Source of the DNA: an uncultured Clostridia bacterium
Lineage (GTDB): Bacteria; Bacillota; Clostridia; Christensenellales; CAG-1252
NCBI GenBank assembly: GCA_946625545.1
Contig: CAMOTC010000008.1
Span: forward strand, 1 to 33,128
Length of the DNA: 33,128 nt
Direction: 5' to 3'
In this document: in pieces, positions 31,463-33,128 of the stretch
Numbering within the stretch: the first letter of the stretch is position 1
Layout: each line of letters starts with the position of its first letter
Notes under the pieces: generated by a model
Seen by the model: only the letters and a program-made list of their open reading frames with translations
Databases searched by the model: none
Told to the model about the DNA's origin: nothing
Program-made: the position numbers and the translations under genes

Positions 31463-32626
31463 ATGGCAGCACTCAATAATTTTTTCAAAAACTTAGCGGC
31501 GAAGATAGGGTTACCCGACTTTTTTAAATCAAACACCTTGATCTTCAATAACCTTTTCCTCAGCATCGTTGCGTTGGTTTGCTTGATTGCGCTGATCCTC
31601 GTGATCATCTTCGTTCCCGGCAAGAAAAAGAAGGCGGCAGAAGGTGCCGAAAAGTCCACTCCTGACGAGATCGGAGAGCAGAGCGCGCCCGCGAAGACCA
31701 CTTCCGCAGAGACTGTGGCGGAGACAGTTCCCGCTGAGAGCGCTCCCGTAGAGAGCGCTCCCGTAGAGACCGCTCCCGCGGAGGAAGCTCCCGCCGAGGA
31801 TCCCATCGCCGTCGAAGAAGCTTCGCAAGACGCTCCTGCCGAGGCTCCCACAGAGGAGAGCACGGAGGCGGAGGTCGCCGCAGACGAAGATGCGGAAACG
31901 AAGGGCAAGAACGGCGGCAAGTATGAGCTCGTGGAGAGAAACGGCGCCTACTACTTCCTCTTGAAAGCGAATAACGGACAGCTGCTCCTCGAGAGCTCTG
32001 CCTACACCTCGCTCTCGGGTGCGAAGGGGGGCATCGTTACCTTTAAGAATGCGGTGGAGAATGGCGAGTTTTCCATCGACGAGGACAAGAACGGCAACTT
32101 TAAGTTTATCTTGAGAGCGAGCGCGCGTTCGCAGATGCTCTACCACGGCGAGACCTATGCCACTCGTCAGAGAGCGGAGAGCGCCGTCGGCTCGGTCAAG
32201 AATTTCGCCTTTACCGACGTCATCAGAAAGGTCGTAGAGGACGAAGAGGAGGGCGCGGCAGCGACCCCCGTCGAGACCCTGCCCCTCAAGGACGAGGATC
32301 ATAAGGAAGGCGGCAAGTACGAGATCGAGGAGAGGAACGGCAGTTTCTACTTCCTCCTGAAAGCGAATAACGGACAGCTCCTTTTGGAGAGTCCCGCATT
32401 TACCACCGAGGCAGGCGCAAAGAGCGGCATCGACACCTTTAAGAAGGCGGCGGACAGCGGCTTCTTTGTCGTGGACGTGGATAAGAAGGGCAAGTTCCGC
32501 TTTATCCTCCGCGCCAGCGTCCGCGCTCAAATGCGCTACTACGGCGAGAGCTATTCGACCCGCCAAAGCGCCGAGAGTAGCGTGCACTCGGTCAGATCTT
32601 TCGCGCAGAAAGCTGTCTTGAGATAA
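31463..32626 (+). CDS. Membrane-anchored protein with four YegP-like (DUF1508) repeats (387 aa)
   Basis: An N-terminal membrane anchor (helix about 26-51, then KKKK) is followed by a 90-residue acidic Ala/Pro/Glu linker (about 58-148) and two copies of a 95-residue unit (about 152-249 and 284-381). Each unit starts GGKYE-x4-ERNG and contains LLKANNGQLLLES; its second half, DxDKxGxFxFILRASxRxQM and YxTRQxAES, looks like a diverged DUF1508 motif too, making four repeats. The anchor's FFKN segment precedes the helix, and the basic stretch after it suggests that the C-terminal part is cytoplasmic, though topology is uncertain. DUF1508 has no firmly known function. GAGG lies 7 nt before ATG. A terminator follows. 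Confidence 0.8.
   Translation: MAALNNFFKNLAAKIGLPDFFKSNTLIFNNLFLSIVALVCLIALILVIIFVPGKKKKAAEGAEKSTPDEIGEQSAPAKTTSAETVAETVPAESAPVESAPVETAPAEEAPAEDPIAVEEASQDAPAEAPTEESTEAEVAADEDAETKGKNGGKYELVERNGAYYFLLKANNGQLLLESSAYTSLSGAKGGIVTFKNAVENGEFSIDEDKNGNFKFILRASARSQMLYHGETYATRQRAESAVGSVKNFAFTDVIRKVVEDEEEGAAATPVETLPLKDEDHKEGGKYEIEERNGSFYFLLKANNGQLLLESPAFTTEAGAKSGIDTFKKAADSGFFVVDVDKKGKFRFILRASVRAQMRYYGESYSTRQSAESSVHSVRSFAQKAVLR
31736..31780 (+). repeat. Three 15-bp tandem repeats in the linker coding region
   Basis: The unit GAGAGCGCTCCCGTA occurs at 31736-31750 and 31751-31765, with a third diverged copy at 31766-31780. It encodes the ESAPV/ETAPA pentapeptides of the acidic linker, so copy-number change would alter linker length in 5-residue steps without shifting the frame. 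Confidence 0.85.
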
Positions 32627-32643
32627 TCATATTATCATCATCG

Positions 32644-32669
32644 GAGAGACGCCGCGAGCGTCTCTCTTT
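32644..32669 (+). terminator. Terminator or attenuator after the DUF1508 gene
   Basis: A perfect 9-bp stem, GAGAGACGC with GCGTCTCTC, around CGCGA is followed by TTTATT. The U-tract is short, and the next gene starts 17 bases later, so some read-through is likely. Confidence 0.7.
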
Positions 32670-32685
32670 ATTAAAGGAGCAGTAT

Positions 32686-33108
32686 ATGACCATCCTGGAT
32701 CTCTACAATAGCGGACATACCCTCCCGAAGTCCGAGCTGATCGAGCTCGCGAAAGCGCAGATCGCCGCGATCAGGCGAGGCTCCCGCTGGGACGAGTACG
32801 GCACGAATAACTATCTCGACAATATCTTTCAGGTATTCGCCGTCGCCGACGACGATCCCTCTTACTCGGAGTACGAGCTGTATAACGCCTGTGGGGTAAA
32901 TCACTGTCAGCGCGATTTCAAGGGCTTCGTGGAGCAGTGTCGTCAGGCTCAGCGTATCGAATTTTTGAATATCATCGCAAATCACTTCCACGAAGAGGTT
33001 CCCTCGGTGCGTCTTGCCGTCTCAGCCTTTGCCGTGATCATCTGCGTGTGGGACGGCAGGGTTAATCCCCTCGAGCGCGCCGCCCTCGGCACGATCATGA
33101 AGCTGTAA
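32686..33108 (+). CDS. Helical protein of unknown function, weakly TerB-like (140 aa)
   Basis: A soluble, largely helical 140-residue protein. AAAGGAG stands 6 nt before the ATG. The C-terminal half (VRLAVSAFAVIICVWDGRVNPLERAAL) shows a helix followed by a D-G-x-V-x-x-x-E turn that recalls TerB-like metal-binding domains, but I cannot confirm this. The N-terminal half has an unusual DEYGTNNYLDNIFQVFAVADDD stretch. It is probably read with the DUF1508 gene by read-through of the weak terminator. I do not assign a function. Confidence 0.7.
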   Translation: MTILDLYNSGHTLPKSELIELAKAQIAAIRRGSRWDEYGTNNYLDNIFQVFAVADDDPSYSEYELYNACGVNHCQRDFKGFVEQCRQAQRIEFLNIIANHFHEEVPSVRLAVSAFAVIICVWDGRVNPLERAALGTIMKL

Positions 33109-33112
33109 CGGA

Positions 33113-33128
33113 CGCCGCACAGACGGCG
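33113..33128 (+). other. Hairpin cut by the window edge
   Basis: CGCCG with CGGCG around CACAGA begins 5 bases after the last stop codon and runs to the last base. It may be the stem of a terminator whose U-tract lies outside the window. Confidence 0.4.

Overview
The window looks like chromosomal DNA of a moderately GC-rich member of the Bacillota, probably a gut-type Clostridia (inference). The grounds are strong AGGAGG-type ribosome binding sites before most genes, TTGACA/TATAAT promoters, U-tract hairpin terminators, tightly packed operons, a YwlE-type phosphatase next to Sua5 as in Bacillus, a MarR-controlled ABC exporter pair, and an InlB-type surface repeat. I found no rRNA, tRNA, CRISPR array, phage gene or intact transposase gene.

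Layout. 1-2127: an (ATCT)13 microsatellite, a tandem operator, a 67-residue XRE repressor, and a large membrane protein that joins a cytoplasmic XRE domain to an extracellular InlB-type and CxxCG-repeat region. 2143-2613: a lipoprotein gene (minus). 2754-10031: a five-gene minus-strand rhamnose operon, rhaB-rhaA-rhaD-GH106-like-GH125, with a divergent tetR (10314-10919). 11029-12495: a four-helix membrane protein and a polysaccharide deacetylase (minus). 12555-19308: a plus-strand diaminopimelate/lysine operon, dapA-dapB-dapF-dapL-lysA, ending in malQ. 19377-23405: a marR-led heterodimeric ABC exporter operon (minus). 23778-26866: a MacB/FtsX-type ABC transporter under a promoter flanked by two matching operators. 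26904-29315: a copper P-type ATPase whose last domain may also be made separately as a copper chaperone. 29600-29654: a 55-bp miniature insertion in the loop of a terminator. 29682-31099: an arginine-phosphatase-like protein and Sua5 (minus). 31262-33108: a pair of paralogous membrane anchors, one carrying four YegP-like (DUF1508) repeats, and an unknown helical protein.

How the genes fit together. The rhamnose operon encodes kinase, isomerase and aldolase plus two unsecreted glycosidases, so it probably trims imported rhamnose- and mannose-containing oligosaccharides inside the cell. The dap operon makes meso-DAP by the one-step aminotransferase (DapL) route and then lysine. Several promoters share the extended -10 sequence TGATATAAT. 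At rhaB and copA it lies 6-7 nt from the ATG with no Shine-Dalgarno sequence, which predicts leaderless mRNAs.

The observations most worth following are the membrane-spanning XRE regulator, the membrane-anchored DUF1508 protein with its anchor-only paralogue, the mini-IS inside a terminator loop, the internal copZ start in copA, and the DKTAT variant of the normally invariant DKTGT motif.
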